Positions 41,589 to 53,356 of a DNA stretch of 64,000 nucleotides are shown one piece after another. Under the pieces are notes generated by a model that had not been told where the DNA came from, did not search any database, and saw nothing but the letters and a program-made list of their open reading frames with translations. Within the stretch, counting starts at the first letter, position 1. Each line of letters begins with the position of its first letter. The stretch spans positions 1 through 64,000 of the forward strand of contig QPMI01000626.1 of assembly GCA_004431415.1 (NCBI GenBank). Direction: 5' to 3'. The position numbers and the translations under genes are program-made. This DNA comes from Cyanophora paradoxa (taxonomy: Eukaryota > Glaucocystophyceae > Cyanophorales > Cyanophoraceae).

Positions 41589-44500
41589 TCAGGGGGCGGG
41601 GAGGCCGCGCTGGGCGAGGGCGGCGCGGGCGTCGGCCTCGGGCCGCCCCGCGGCGCCGTACGCCGCCAGCAGCGCGGCCGCCGCCTTCCCGCGGACCCCA
41701 GGGGCTCCCCGGGCCCGGCGGCCCGGCGGCAGGAGCGCGACGGCGCGCTCGGCCGCCTCGAGCGCCTCCGCCGCGCGCCCCGCCGCCGCCGCCGCCAGCG
41801 CCAGCTCGGAGAGGGGCCCCGCGAGCCCGGGTGGGCCGGCCCCGCGCCTTCTCCACGGCCGCCGCCACGCGCCGCAGCACGGCGGCCGCCTCCGCGTGGC
41901 GGCCCGCCGCCTGCATGGGCCCAGCAGCGCCCCAGGTAGAGCAGGGCGGGGGCGGGCCCTCCCGCGGCGCCGGCGCCGCCTCCGCCTCCGCCACGGCGCC
42001 CCACAGGAGCGCGTCGCCCTCCTCGCCGCGGCCGCCGGCCCGCGCCACGCCGGCCGCCGCCTCCGTCGCGGCGAAGGCGGCCGGGTCGCCGGGCCCGCGC
42101 GCGCGGCGCAGCTCGGCGGCGGCGGCGGCAAGCTCGTCCTCCACGGCGCGCGCGTCGGCCTCGCGGCCCTGCCCGCGGAGCAGCCGCGCGAGGCCGCGCG
42201 CGTAGTCCGCCACCGCCGGCGTCGCGACGGGCGCCGCCATGCCCTGCGCCTCGGCCAGCCGCCCCCGCAGGAGCGCCTCGCCCTCCCCGGCGCGCCCCGC
42301 CGCCGCCAGCGTCGACGCCAGCCCGAAGGCGGTGTTGCGCGCGGCGGGGTGCAGCGGCCCGCGCCGCGCGCGGTGCAGCTCGGCGGCGCGCTCAAGGAGC
42401 GGAAAGGCGCCCTCCGGGTCGCCCCGCTCCGCGAGGCAGCCGGCCAGCGCCGAGAGCGCCTCGGCCGTGTCCGCCTCGTTCGGCGCGAGCCGCTCGCCGT
42501 CCTCCGCCGCCCGCGCCAGCACCGGCAGCGCCCCTCCGCGTCCCCCGCCGCGAGCAGCGCCAGTCCTGCGCGGCTCGGTCCGGGGCCGTGGCGGGCGGGC
42601 GGGCGGGCGGCGCGGACCGAGGCCGAGGGTGGCGGAGCGGGCGGTCGGGTGGTCGCGCCCCATCAGGCCCGCCTCAGCCGCGGCCAGCGCCTCGGCGTGA
42701 AGGCGGGCGGCCCCGCGCGGGTCCCCGTCCCGCGCCAGGACGGTCCCAGCGAGTGGAGCGTCGAGACGGTGTCGGGGTGCGTCGGCGAGAGGGCGGCGCG
42801 GCGCCCCTCGAGGACCGCCTCGTAGAGCGCCCGCGCCTCGCGCAGGCGGCCGGCCGACGCCAGCGCCCCCGCCGCCGCGTGCCGGCAGTGCAGCGTCGTC
42901 GGGTGCGACTCGCCCAAGGCCCGCGTCGCGATCGCCGCCGCGCGCTCCGCCGCCTGGGCGCCCGCCAGCGGTCGGCGGATGGTGGGCGTGCGGGCGGAAG
43001 GGGGGGGGGGGTACAGCGCACCGCGAGGGCCGGCTCGGGGCGGGCGCCTCCGCGAGCAGCGCGGAGAGGTTCACGAGGAGGGGTACGAGGCGGGGCCCTC
43101 GCCGGCCGCCGCCGCCGCCGCCGCGATGCCGCGCTCGAGGGCGGCCAGCGCCCCCTGCAGCCGCCCCTGGTGCCTCAGGCACTGCGCGCGCGGGCCGGAG
43201 CCGTCAGCGAGGAGGCGGAGGGGCGCGGGGCGAGGATGGCGGGGCGCGCCAGGGCGAGGGCGCTGGTCGTCTCGACGGCGAGCGGGTGGCCGGCGCCGAG
43301 CAGCCGCTCCCGCGCCGCGAGGGCCTCCCGCAGGTACCCTTCCGCCTCGCCCGCCCGCCCCGAGCCCGCCAGCACCCCGCCGAGGTCCGAGGCCGCCGAC
43401 GCGATCTCCAGCTCGCGCGGGCGGGCCCGGCCCTCGGCCGCCGGCGCGGGGCGGCGCCACATCGCGAGGGCGTCCGCGAGCGTCTCGGCGGCGGCGCCGA
43501 CGTTGCCGGCCTCGTGGAGAAGCGCTCCCGCGTTCTGCGTGATGTTCGCGAGGGGCGACGACCCGACGGCGAACGCTTCCTGCAGGCGTCCGGTCAGTGG
43601 AGGCGAGCGGCGGAGGCGGGCCCGGGGGGCGGAGGCGGCGAAACTCGCACCCGACCGCGCTCGATGGCGGGGATCATGCAGCCGAGGGCGTTCTTGAAGA
43701 GGCCGAGCGAGCGGCAGACGTGGCTCGCCGACTGGCACGCGAGCGCGCGCACGCCGGCCGCCAGCGACGCGTCGGCGTCGATGCCGCGCGCCGCCTTCTC
43801 CAGGTCGGCCCCTGCTTGCCGGACGTCCCTGACGGCGAGGGCGCGCCACAGGCGCGCCGCCTCCCGCACGGCCTGGTGCGTCCCGAGGCGCATCGTGAGC
43901 GTGTCGGGGTCGAGGAGGGCGGCCCGGAGCCGCCCCGCCTCGCCGGCCCCCGCCAGCGCGTGCGGCAGCTCGCTCCAGCGCCTGTTCGAGGGCGGCTGCC
44001 CCTCGAAGTAGTCGGCGAGGCGGCGGTGCTCGGCGGCCCGCCGCTCGCCGCGGAGGCTTAGGGCCTCCACCGCCGCCGCCCGCATCCCCGCGTTCGAGTA
44101 CGCCAGCAGGCCGAACCGGTTCACCTGAGCGGCCATTTGAGCGGCTCGGAGGGGGCGGAGGGCCGGGGCGGCGGACCGTGTACGGGTCGAGGGCGGCGGC
44201 GAGCTCGGCAAAGGCGAGGGGCGTCGCGCCCGACACGTCCCGCGCCTCCGCCTCTGCCAGGCCGTGCCGGCAGACGGCGAGCCCCGCGAGGAGCGCCCGC
44301 GCCGGCCCGCCGTACTGCCGCTCGAGGCGGCGGACGACGAGGAGGAAGGCCTCGGCGGGGCCCGCGCAGGCGAGGAGCCCGTCGAGCTTCGCGTCCAGCG
44401 TGTCGAAGACCGCGTCGGCCTTCACCTGCTCCGGCCGCGCGTCGTTAGTTAGACCGCCGCGTCGTGCGGGGCGGGGCGGGGCGGGCCTCGGCCAGGACGA

Positions 44501-47500
44501 CGGAGAGAAAGAGTGGCCTTCCGCACTGCGGCGCCCCCGCGATCCGCGCCGTCTGCCAACACCCAAGTCAGACTGCAAGCGAGGCAAAGCGAAGCAGATC
44601 AAAGGGGAACGGCGCGCCCGCTGGGCGGCCATGGCCTTGCCGACCAGGGCGAGGTCGGCCTCCGCCATCGCCGCCGCCTCGCGCGACGAGAGCGGCTCCA
44701 GCTGCGCGCCCGCTCAGCAGCCGGCGAGGGGGTACAGCAGGTCAGGGCGCGCCTCGAGGCGGGCGAAGGACCCGAGCTTCGCCTGCACCAGCTCGTCCCT
44801 CGCCACGGCGGCTGCGGCGGGCGGGCGGGCGGGCGGGCGGGCGTGAGCTGCGGGAGGGCGGGCGGGCGGAGCCGGCCGGCGGGCGGACAGTCGGAGGAGA
44901 GGGAGACGACGAGGCGCAGGCGGTCAGAGGCCGCTTTGTGGGGCAGCCAGACCAGCCGCCGCGCCTCCACCCCCCCGAACTGCCGCCCCGTCAAGCGGTC
45001 CGGGGTACTGCCGCCGCCGAGCGATGGGGGGGGGGTACGGCGCACGCGCTCGGCGCCGTCGACGAGGAGGAGGAGGCGGCGGGGGAGGGCGCCGCGGGTT
45101 GCCTCCAGCCAACCCGCGAACCTGCCGCGCGCCAGTCAGGCCTCGAGCTCGAGCCGCGGGGCGGGGCGGGATGGACGGGCGGCGCACCGGCCGCAGGCGA
45201 CGGCCTCGTCGTCCCACGCGCCGCGGGACTCCTCCTGCCGCCTCGTCGGCCCCGCCGCGCTTTAGGGAGAGCAAGAACGGGAATTGGAAGGCTCGCCTCT
45301 TCGAGGGACGGGTCGGGCTCCCCGCGCCACGCCGCCGCCTCCTCCCGCACCCGCCTGAGGCGCCGGTCGGGCGAGCGCCAGGCACGGACCCTCGGAGCGA
45401 GAAAGCTGCAGGGGTACCGGAAGAGGTCGGAGAAGGACATGCCGCCCTCTGCCGCCCCCGCCACGTAGTGCTCCACCACCAGCTGGCGGGCCAGCGGCTC
45501 GGGCGGGAAAACGGGGGGTGGGAGAAGTAGGGAGGTACGGCACCTCGTCTGGGTGCTGGGCGCGCCAGAGCGCGGCGAACTGGGCTAGCAGCGCTGCGCC
45601 CGGGCGGCGCGCAGAGCCCCGAGTCAAGCCGAGTCAAGCCCCGAGTCAAGTCCTTGTAAGGAGGAGTGAATAGGGCAGCACCGCTCTTGCCGATGCCTTC
45701 GGGTCCGAGTAGGGCGAGGGGCGCCGGTTCGGCTCCCGACGCGTACCCCCGAAGCGCCGCCAGCGGCTCCTCCCGCCCGACGAACGCCCTCCGCAGCACC
45801 TGCGCCGGCACCTCTACCCAGGACCGAGTCGACAGGGGGGTACGCGCACCTCGCCCTCGGCGAAGTGCTCGAGCCGGCGCTCCTCTACCCAGGGGCGGTC
45901 CGCCCCCGCGGGATAGTCCCGCTCAAGAAGCTGCCGCAGGGAGGGAGGAAGAAGCGGCTCAGCTGAGAGGGAGGGGAACGCTCGTGGCAACGTTCACCCG
46001 GAAGAGGTCGTCGTGGAGGGCGCCCGCGAGGTCCGCGAAGGAGCGGTACCCCCTCGTCGGCATCCCCGCCGCCGCCACCTGCGCGGGGCGCGCCCGTCAG
46101 GGCGCCCGTCACGAAGAATGGAGCGGGCGGGCGGGCGGGCGGGCTCGCCTCTCTCTTGAGGGCGTCGAGGCGGGAGGCCTGCGGGGGCCCGGCCCGTAAG
46201 GCGGCAGAAGGCAACAAGGCGGCCCGGCCCGTAAGGCGAAGGCAGCAACAAGCCGCACGGCGTAGGGGCCCTCTGGCTCGCCCGAGTCGGCGGCCGCCAG
46301 CTCCGCGCTCGCGATGTAGAAGAGGCTCCGCCTCCGCGCCTCCTAGGAGCCCGCGCGCCCCCGTGAGCCGGCGTGGGTGGCGGGGGAGGAGGTGGGGGGC
46401 CGGCTCGGCAGGCACCTCGGGACGCAGGAGGGACCCCAGGCGGATCTCCCTGCGGGGGGCGTCGACTCCGGGGCTCCAGGGGCGGACGAGAAGGGGGTAC
46501 ATGAAACTCGGGGCGCACAGCTCGGTGACGCTGTTTTCGCGGTACTCGCGCACGAAGGGGTACTCTCCCACCGCGTTCTCCAGCGCCCTGCACGTGCGTA
46601 CCCCCCGTTTAGATATGGGGGATATAGAAGGACCCAGGGCGGGGCGGGGCGGGGTGCACGTGGTGAGGAGCGGGTCATCCTTGCCCGGCGCCAGGTGCCA
46701 CCCTGCGCGTACCCCCCCGCGCCCCCCGCTCGGATGCGACCGATCGCAGCGGGGGCGACAGCTGCAGGGGTACCGTAACGGCCTGCGATGGGGATCGAGG
46801 TCAGGTCGGAACGAGGGAAGCGCGGCGGGCGGGCGGGCGGGCGGGCGGGCGCCGGGGCGGGCCTTTGAGCATAGCGACGAAGTAAGAAGCCCGCTCGACC
46901 TCCCGGAGGCAGAGAAGGACCACCTTCCCGCCCTGCACCTCCTCCTCCGTGATGCCCTGCGCCGGGGATGGGCGGGTGACGGGCGGGAGGAGGCGATCGA
47001 GCCGCCCACCCATCTAACGGGCGAGAGTGAGGCGCGTGCGCGGGGGCGGAGAAGGCGCGGGGTGTGGCGGCACCCACCGGAGGTCGATGAAGGAGAGGAA
47101 GAGGCCCCGCCTGGCGCACTCGCGCCGGAGCCGCGGCAGGGCGCTCCTGTTGATTTCGTTGCGCTCCTCCTGCATGTCTCGGAAGCTGCGCGAGCCGCGG
47201 GGTCGGCGCGGGGGCGGGGACGCTTATGCTTGCACGCGCAGCCACGCACGTCGAGCTAAGGAAGATCCGCAGCGTGCGCTTATCCGTCGCCGAGACGCCC
47301 CTGGGCATCGCTGCCAAGGGATCATGATCAGTTGACTCGCGATCGGAGGTCGACGTTGTGCACAGCGCGGACCCGGTTGCTGGGGGATCTTCATGGCGTT
47401 GGGAATCTGCACGCCATGCACGATGCGGTCCGCTGCTGGCGGTGGCGGTGGCGGTGGCTGAACGGCGGCCGGCTGCGCTTGAAAAGCCGCTTGCCCCCGC

Positions 47501-47715
47501 GAGTCATGCAGAGCCGCCTGCACGAGGCGAAGATCAGCTACGATTCTTTCGAAAAGCACACAGCCGCTACCGCTGCGTCGACGTCGCGTGCTCACCGGTG
47601 GAGGAGGCGCCGGTGCCCCAGCGCCCGCCCGCTGCTCAGCGCCCGCCCGCTGCTCAGCGCTTCTACGGCCGCCCTCCGTCCTCGGCTTCCGCTTGCACAT
47701 GCCGAAGAGCCCCAT
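41589..47715 (-). CDS. NPHP3-like DUF4062-NTPase-TPR protein
   Basis: Predicted start ATG 47715: MGLFGMCKRKP, a Pro-rich leader, then in-frame splices to MPRGVSATDKRTLRIFLSST (ends about 47263) and FRDMQEERNEINR (DUF4062 start) with LFLSFIDLRW. Further blocks follow nephrocystin-3 order: EEEVQGGKVVLLCLREVERA and SYFVAML, APGKDDPLL, YRENSVTEL, ALFY-type LFYIASAELAA, YRSFADLAGALHDDLF, ERRLEHFAEGEV, AFVGREEPLAAL, Walker A ALLGPEGIGKS (about 45720-45690), Walker B LLLLVDGAERV (about 45075), and RLRLVVSL. The C-terminal 2.6 kb is TPR/kinesin-light-chain-like repeats (e.g. YEAVLEGRRAALSPTHPDTV), ending LAQRGLPAP at 41589. Human NPHP3 is a ciliary scaffold. A shorter start (47317) is possible. Roughly 25 exons. 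Confidence 0.82.
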
Positions 47716-48132
47716 CTCGGCCGAACCGCGAGGCGCTGCCGAACGGCTGGGACGCTGTAGCCCCCGGAGCTCCAACCTGATCAAATTGGGCTCGCCGGCG
47801 CCTCCAGCCGGCGCCTTCCCGAGAAGCGAGCAGGTAGCGCAGATCGCACAGACCAAGACCGCGAGCGAGCCCCGCACCAGCAGCGACGTCAGAGTTACGT
47901 AAAAACCGACGTACTTGCTGCGTGGGTCGACGACAGTACCCCTCGGCCGGGAGCTCTAGGAGGCAGCGGGTTCGTCTCAGCCGCCAGCGGAGCGCCAGGT
48001 ACGCCGAACCGCGAGTAAACTAGCCGCTTTCTTTCAAGAGCCGGTCGTCGGCCGCGCACAAGCCCTGCGCTAACGACCACCACCTTTGCCCGCTGTCAGT
48101 GTCCGGCCCGTTCGGCCCCCTTCCCTAGCAAG
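47716..48132. promoter_or_regulatory. Divergent upstream region, NPHP3-like/ABC
   Basis: 417 bp between the predicted starts. An open frame with a hydrophobic N-terminus (MRGSLAVLVCAICATCSLL, from 47877 on minus) reads through it, but I favour the inner ATG at 47715. No clear motif is visible. Confidence 0.4.
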
Positions 48133-51014
48133 ATGGCGACCGTTGCAGGGAAGTACGAGAAACAGGTGTGTGTAATTCCCGTGCCCGCGGGCGGGCCTGA
48201 GCCCTCCCTCCGAGCCGCTCCGCCAAAGACCCCATGTTCGTGTGCCGCTGACCAACTCCGCGCGCAGATTGACGATGATCAGAAGTCAGGCACAAAGGTG
48301 GAGGCGGAGAAGCCCAAGAAGGAGGTGCGCCGCGGCCTAACTGCTCCGGCTGACCGGCCGCGGCCGCGCTGCGAATCCCTCGCACAGCCGACTCCAAACT
48401 CCCTCTCGCGCACTTCTCACGCATCCCCTCGCCCGCAGGCCACCAAGGGCGTTATCGACGCGGAGGACGATGAGGACCTTGTCTCGCGCAACATCCGCCA
48501 GCAGCAGCAGCTGGAAGAGAACGTAAACCAGAGCTGGCTTCAGCTCATTACCTCCGACGGCCTATGGCTGTTCATCGCGGCGTTCCTGTCGCTCGTCTCG
48601 GCGTCGGCGGACCTGTTCTATCCGTACATGATCGGTCTCGTCTACAGGCACCTCATGCAGGCGATTCAGATGGCCAACGCGACCGAGAAGTGGAGCTTCG
48701 AGGAGGTGCTCGAGCCCATCATCATCCTCTTCTCGTGCCAGTGGCTCGCCACCACCACGAACAAGGCCATCGTGGCCATGTGCAAGCGGCGCCTGTCGAC
48801 CCGCGTGCGCAAGCAGCTCTTCGCCAACCTCATCTCCCAGGACCTCGAGTTCTTCGACCGCGGCAAAGTCGGCGAGATGGTGTCCCGCCTCATGAAGGAC
48901 GTCGGCATGCTCGAGGGCTTCCTCATCGACTCGCCGCTCCAGATCATCGCGTCCGCGTTCAAGCTTGTCGGCTGCTGCGTCATCACGTGCATCCTCTCGT
49001 GGCGCCTGGCCCTCGTCAACATGCTCCTCATCCCGATCTTCGGTGTGCTCGCCGTCATCTTCGGCCACCAGTCCAAGAAGGTCGGCAAGCACTACACCAG
49101 CACCGTCGCCTCGGTCTCCCAGTCGGCCACGGAGCTCCTCGCCTCGGTCCGCACGATTCAGGCCTTCGGCCGTGAGAAAGACGCCGAGATCAAGTTCAAC
49201 AAGAAGGTCAACGAGGAGCACGACGTGCGAGAGTCGACCGGCAACATCCAGGTCCGGTTTCCCCTCAAGCTACCCCCGCGCCGGAGCCGGGCCTCACGCG
49301 CCGCGCCGGCAGATCGCGTGGCGCTGCAGCGAGGACGTGTTCGTCAAGGTCCTGCAGGTCGTCTCCCTGTGGTACGGCGCTGTCCTCGTCGTCCAGGGCC
49401 AGCTCGATATCGAGTACATTATCGTGTTCCAGATGGTGCGCTGCCGCCGCCGCGCCCGCCGCGCCTCACCCGCGCCGGCCTGACGCGCCGGCCCCGCGCG
49501 CGCGCAGTACGCCCGCCTGCTGCAGGGCGCTATCTCGGCGCTCTTCATGAACGGCTCGCGCGTCTTCCAGCTGTACGAGATGCTCCGGCCGCTGCGCAAG
49601 CTGCTCTTCGCGACGCCCAAGCTCTTCCGCGACGGCATCACGCCGGGCCCGTCCTTCGAGAAGGGCCTCACCGTCAAGAACGTCGACTTCGCGTATCCGA
49701 ACCTAAAGCACTTCGTGCTGGAGGACATCAGCTTCACCGTCCCGTGCCGCTCCATCGTCGGCGTCGTCGGCCGCTCCGGCTCCGGCAAGTCGACCCTCCT
49801 GCAGCTCCTCCTCCGCTTCTACGACGCCCAGAACGGCTCCATCCGCCTCGACGGGCACGACCTCCGGACTCTCGACCTCAAGTGGCTCCGCGAGCGCTTC
49901 GGCTACGTCTCCCAGGTGCCGCCGACCGCCCGCCCGCTCGTGCGCCCCGCCCCGCCTCGGCGCCCACTCACGCGCGCCGCAGGAGCCGGTCGTGCTCAAC
50001 GCGTCGGTCGCCGAGAACATCGCCTTCGGCGCCCGCGAGATGGACTTCCGCTCCCGCGAGCTCTGGGACATGGTGCTCTGGGCCTCCAAGGCCGCGCAGG
50101 CCCACCAGTTCATCCGCGAGCTCCCCAACGGCTACAAGACCCAGCTCGGCGCGAACGGCGCGCACCTCTCCGGTGGCCAGAAGCAGCGCATCGCCATCGC
50201 CCGCGCCCTCATCCGCCGGTGCGGGCCGCCCCCACCCTCGCGGCGCCCCCGCCCGCTCGCCTGAGCCCGGACGGCGCGCAGGCCCGACATCCTCGTGCTC
50301 GACGAGGCGACCAGCTGCCTGGACCCCGTCACCGAGCGCCAGCTCATGACCGGTGCGCCCGCGCCGCCTGCGCCCCGCCCGCCCCGGGCCGTCGATCGAG
50401 CCGCGGGCGGCGCAGGGCTCGGGAACCTGCAGACGTCGGACAACGCGCCGTGGCAGCCGAAGATCGTGTTCATCATCGCCCACCGGATGTCCCTCGTCCG
50501 CAACGCGGACCAGATCCTCGTCATCGACAAGGGCCGCGTCGCGCAGGCCGGCACCCACAACCAGCTCGTGCAGCAGGGCGGCCTCTACGCCCAGCTCCTC
50601 GCCTCGGGCAAGAAGGACGGCGCGCCGGGCCCCGGCGGCCCCGCCCCCGACGGCCCCAAGCTGGCGATGGCCGCCACCACGGCCACCGACGCCGGCGCGG
50701 GCGTCCTGTTCGCGCCCAACGCGGCTGCGATGGCCAAGGCGCAGGCGGCGCAGCAGCAGCAGATGATGCAGGCCCAGATGCAGGCCCAGATGCAGGCCCA
50801 GATGCAGGCGCAGATGCAGCAGCAGCAGCAGCAGATGATGATGATGCAGCAGCAGATGCAGGCGCAGGCCGCCGCGGCCGCGCAGCAGCAGGCACAGGGC
50901 GGCGAGGCGGGGCCTTCCTCCTCGTCCCCGACGGGCCCCCAGCCCGACAACGGCGTCGCCACCTCCCCCGCCAAGGGCGCGGAGGGCCTCAAGTACATCC
51001 TTAAGTGGGTGTAG
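48133..51014 (+). CDS. ABC half-transporter (ABCB type) with Gln/Met-rich tail
   Basis: Two short leader exons (MATVAGKYEKQ; IDDDQKSGTKVEAEKPKKE), then a long exon with one six-helix transmembrane domain (about 48560-49240): WLFIAAFLSLVSASADLFYP, SQDLEFFDRGKVGEMVSRLM, ELLASVRTIQAFGREKDAE. Smaller exons complete the domain. The nucleotide-binding domain has Walker A GRSGSGKST (about 49770), Q-loop FGYVSQ (about 49900), signature LSGGQKQR (about 50167), Walker B ILVLDEAT (about 50290) and the H-loop IIAHRMS (about 50474). One TMD plus one NBD makes a half-transporter that must dimerise. The C-tail (about 50735-50900) is a tandem of QMQAQ units followed by poly-Q and Met runs. Family members export peptides, metals or lipids. 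Six introns are clear, with less C-rich exons than neighbours. No targeting peptide is obvious. Confidence 0.9.
50757..50899 (+). repeat. In-frame CAG/ATG tandem coding for Gln/Met tail
   Basis: A 12-nt unit (atgcaggcccag) repeats about five times, followed by CAG runs and ATG triplets. It encodes the Gln/Met C-tail of the ABC transporter and is likely length-variable. Confidence 0.85.
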
Positions 51015-51372
51015 GGCGCCCACGTTCTTCTAGGCAGCCGTAGCTTAGGCCCACTCCTCCCGCCCCGCCCCTCCTTTTTTTCGTTCCTTCCTCAACCTTC
51101 TCCTGCGTGTCCCTTACCCCCGACACGGTGCCTTCGCTGAGAGCGTCGGCTCTGTTCCCCTAAAACCGGGCGCCAACCGGATTCACAGCTATTTTGTATG
51201 CTCCATATCTAGTCTTTACCGAATGCATGAGCGTATCGCGCTTTTGAACGAAAGACACGACGAAACGAATTGGTGTGCACAAAGTTGGGAGGGAGGTGGC
51301 GATGCATGCAAGGCGGGTGTCCAAAGAGGGAAGACAGGCGTTCGAAAAAGAAACCCTAAGCAGAAAGACGGC
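51015..51372. other. Convergent spacer, ABC/profilin 1
   Basis: Lower GC than the genes. 3' ends of both converging genes lie here. An uninterrupted plus-strand frame runs across it but looks non-coding. Confidence 0.5.
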
Positions 51373-52118
51373 CTAGTAGCCGATATCCCTGAAGTACTTG
51401 CCGAGCTTTTCTACGGAGTCGCGGCAGTTCGCGGTGGTGCTGCTGTGGTCGTGGTAGCCGACGATGACGCACCGCGCGGTCTTGTAGCACACCAGGCCGT
51501 TCTGGCCCTGCGAGCACAAGAAAGCGTAAGTCGGGATAATCGTGAGACTTGCAAACGAAGCGACGACATTTAGAGAGAAAGAGCAACACTGTCGCCGTAT
51601 CCGACGCGGCAACAGAGGTCCGCTAGCTGGGCGCGGCCGACGGGACGAACCTGCTTGCCGACGAGAAGGAACGCCTCGTCGTTCTCCTCCTCACGAGTGA
51701 TGAACATGAACTTCACACCGAATGCGTAGATTCCATACTGCGGGCCCACATCCCTCTCCTGGAAGCACCGCAGCATGTGCGCAGCCTCCTCTGGTGTGAC
51801 ATTCCAGCCCGGCGTGCCGGCCCACGGGGTGAACGACGCATCCAGTCCGAAGATGCAGCCAGCCAGGACTTTCTGTAGTCCACGGGCGTCCGGCGCCGTG
51901 AGGTGCTGCGCGAAAACGGGCGATAAGAGCCGGAAAACGGCGCGTCGCAGCACCGCCGGAGCATATCCAGAAGAAGCAGCGAACCTGGTCGATGTATTGC
52001 TGCGGAATGCGGCCGCGGCGCAAACCGGCGAGAGCCCGTCAGAAAGTTCCATTTGAAAGGCGGTAAGACGGCCGCGAAGCGGGGGCTCTACATAGCATGA
52101 ACGCACCTGCCAGCTCAT
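51373..52118 (-). CDS. Profilin 1
   Basis: Classical profilin start MSWQ (ATG 52118), a gtgcg...cag intron to QYIDQ, then a third exon HLTAPDARGLQKVLAGCIFG with LDASFTPWAGTPGWNVTPEEA, AHMLRCFQER, FGVKFMFITREEENDEAFLL and VGKQ. A last exon carries GQNGLVCYKTARCVIVGYHD and SVEKLGKYFRDIGY, stop 51373. Length (about 130 aa), the N-terminal SWQ..ID, the central LLVGKQG and the C-terminal amphipathic helix all match profilin, the actin-monomer and polyproline binding protein. Aromatics at both ends for polyproline binding (W3 and the Tyr near the end) are present. A second profilin follows upstream on the same strand. Confidence 0.92.
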
Positions 52119-52723
52119 CCTGCTTGGCGCGCTTCTCTCGTCTGAAGTGGTTGATGTCCGCGTACTGCGGTACCCCTGCGAACGAACGAAGCCGACGGGC
52201 GCGACGTCGACGTACTTGTACATGTACTGAACCCGCGCGGCCGACGCCGGCGCCGCGGCGTCCGCATACGCATGCGCATGCGCACCCTCCGGCCAATTGC
52301 AAGGCAACGCGAACTCGAAGAGTCGACGTCAGTGACTCGTTAACACTTCGATCAAAGGCCAAGGATAGCGATGCTCCATATGCATGTAACACCTGCATGA
52401 AAATACATCGGCGACTAGAAATACAATGGCATCTGCAGAACTCACTGCGAATGGCCGAACTGGATGCCTACGCGCTATGGCCTGATTGTACAGACTAAGA
52501 AACTGCCATACTCTGTCCTGGATTCAAAATACAACTCAACAGGGCGCGCCGCCGCCGAGAAAACGGCAGAAATCGCCGAAGCGGATCTGAAAAAGAATCG
52601 AGCCTCCCCCGCGTGACTAGCGGGAGTGCGCAACAAGGGCACGAGCAGCAAGTGCGTGTAGACGACGAGGCAGCTGCAGTGCCCGCGTCCAGGAGGTAGA
52701 TGTCAGGATTTCTAGGCGCTGGC
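52119..52723. other. Spacer between tandem profilins
   Basis: Includes the upstream region of profilin 1 (a TACGCATGCGCATGCGCA palindromic run near 52266-52282) and the 3' flank of profilin 2. No further gene seen. Confidence 0.5.
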
Positions 52724-53356
52724 TCAGTAACCGACCTGGGCGGGACGAAGCACGTTAGCTATGCAGAGAGCAGCGGCGGAGGCAAGGAGCCTTACCTCGC
52801 GGAAGTACTGTCCTAGCCGGGAGATGATCGCGTTGCACTGGCCGGGGTTCCCGTTCACGTTCTCGTCGTAGAAGCCCAGAACTACGCATTGGTTTGTTCG
52901 GTACGCGCAAATGCCCTGGTGCGCCTGCGGAGCGAATGGTCATGGGCGTGCCAGAGCAGCGGGGCGCTCTCGGCGTGCAGCGGCGCACCCGCTTCGCAAG
53001 CAGCATATCATCCTCGCATCTTATGAGCTGAAAACGCTGCCCGCACGCGACGACGCCCGCCTCCCCGCTCGCCGGGTCGTTGAAGCACTGCAGTATTTGC
53101 GCGGCCTCGTCCTGTGAGAGATTCCAGCCTTGCGAGGTGGCCCAGAGGGTTCCATCGACGCCGAAGACGACAGCAGCCCTGACGAGGCCTGTGCCAACGA
53201 GGTGCTGCGCGGCGGGGTTGGGCGACGAAAAAGCGCGGATGGGCGGGCAGCGGCCAACCTGATCGACGTATTCCTGAGCGACGCGAGGGTCAGCGTCAGC
53301 GTAAGGGACGCGTAGCGGGGGCTCATTGCGTAGTGCACCTGCCAGGTCGTCGCCAT
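52724..53356 (-). CDS. Profilin 2
   Basis: ATG 53356 starts MATTWQ, then EYVDQ, then HLVGTGLVRAAVVFGVDGTL with WATSQGWNLSQDEAAQILQC, EDDMLLAKR, AHQGICAYRTNQCVVLGFYD and NPGQCNAIISRLGQYFRE. It ends through one extra tiny exon encoding VGY and TGA at 52724. The first two intron positions are the same as in profilin 1, so the pair arose by tandem duplication. Divergence is high, and profilin 2 keeps the more canonical DGTLWA and CN..I..L..Y features. The extra intron before the last three codons is absent from profilin 1. Confidence 0.9.

Noticed and set aside
46820-46860. GGGCGGGC tandem as a CRISPR-like or centromeric array
   Set aside because: Simple 4-nt microsatellite within an intron, no spacers; similar tracts occur in many introns.
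47224-47877. Single-exon minus-strand gene with a signal-peptide-like start at 47877
   Set aside because: The same sequence splits cleanly into in-phase exons of the NPHP3-like gene beginning at 47715, which leads directly into the DUF4062 domain.
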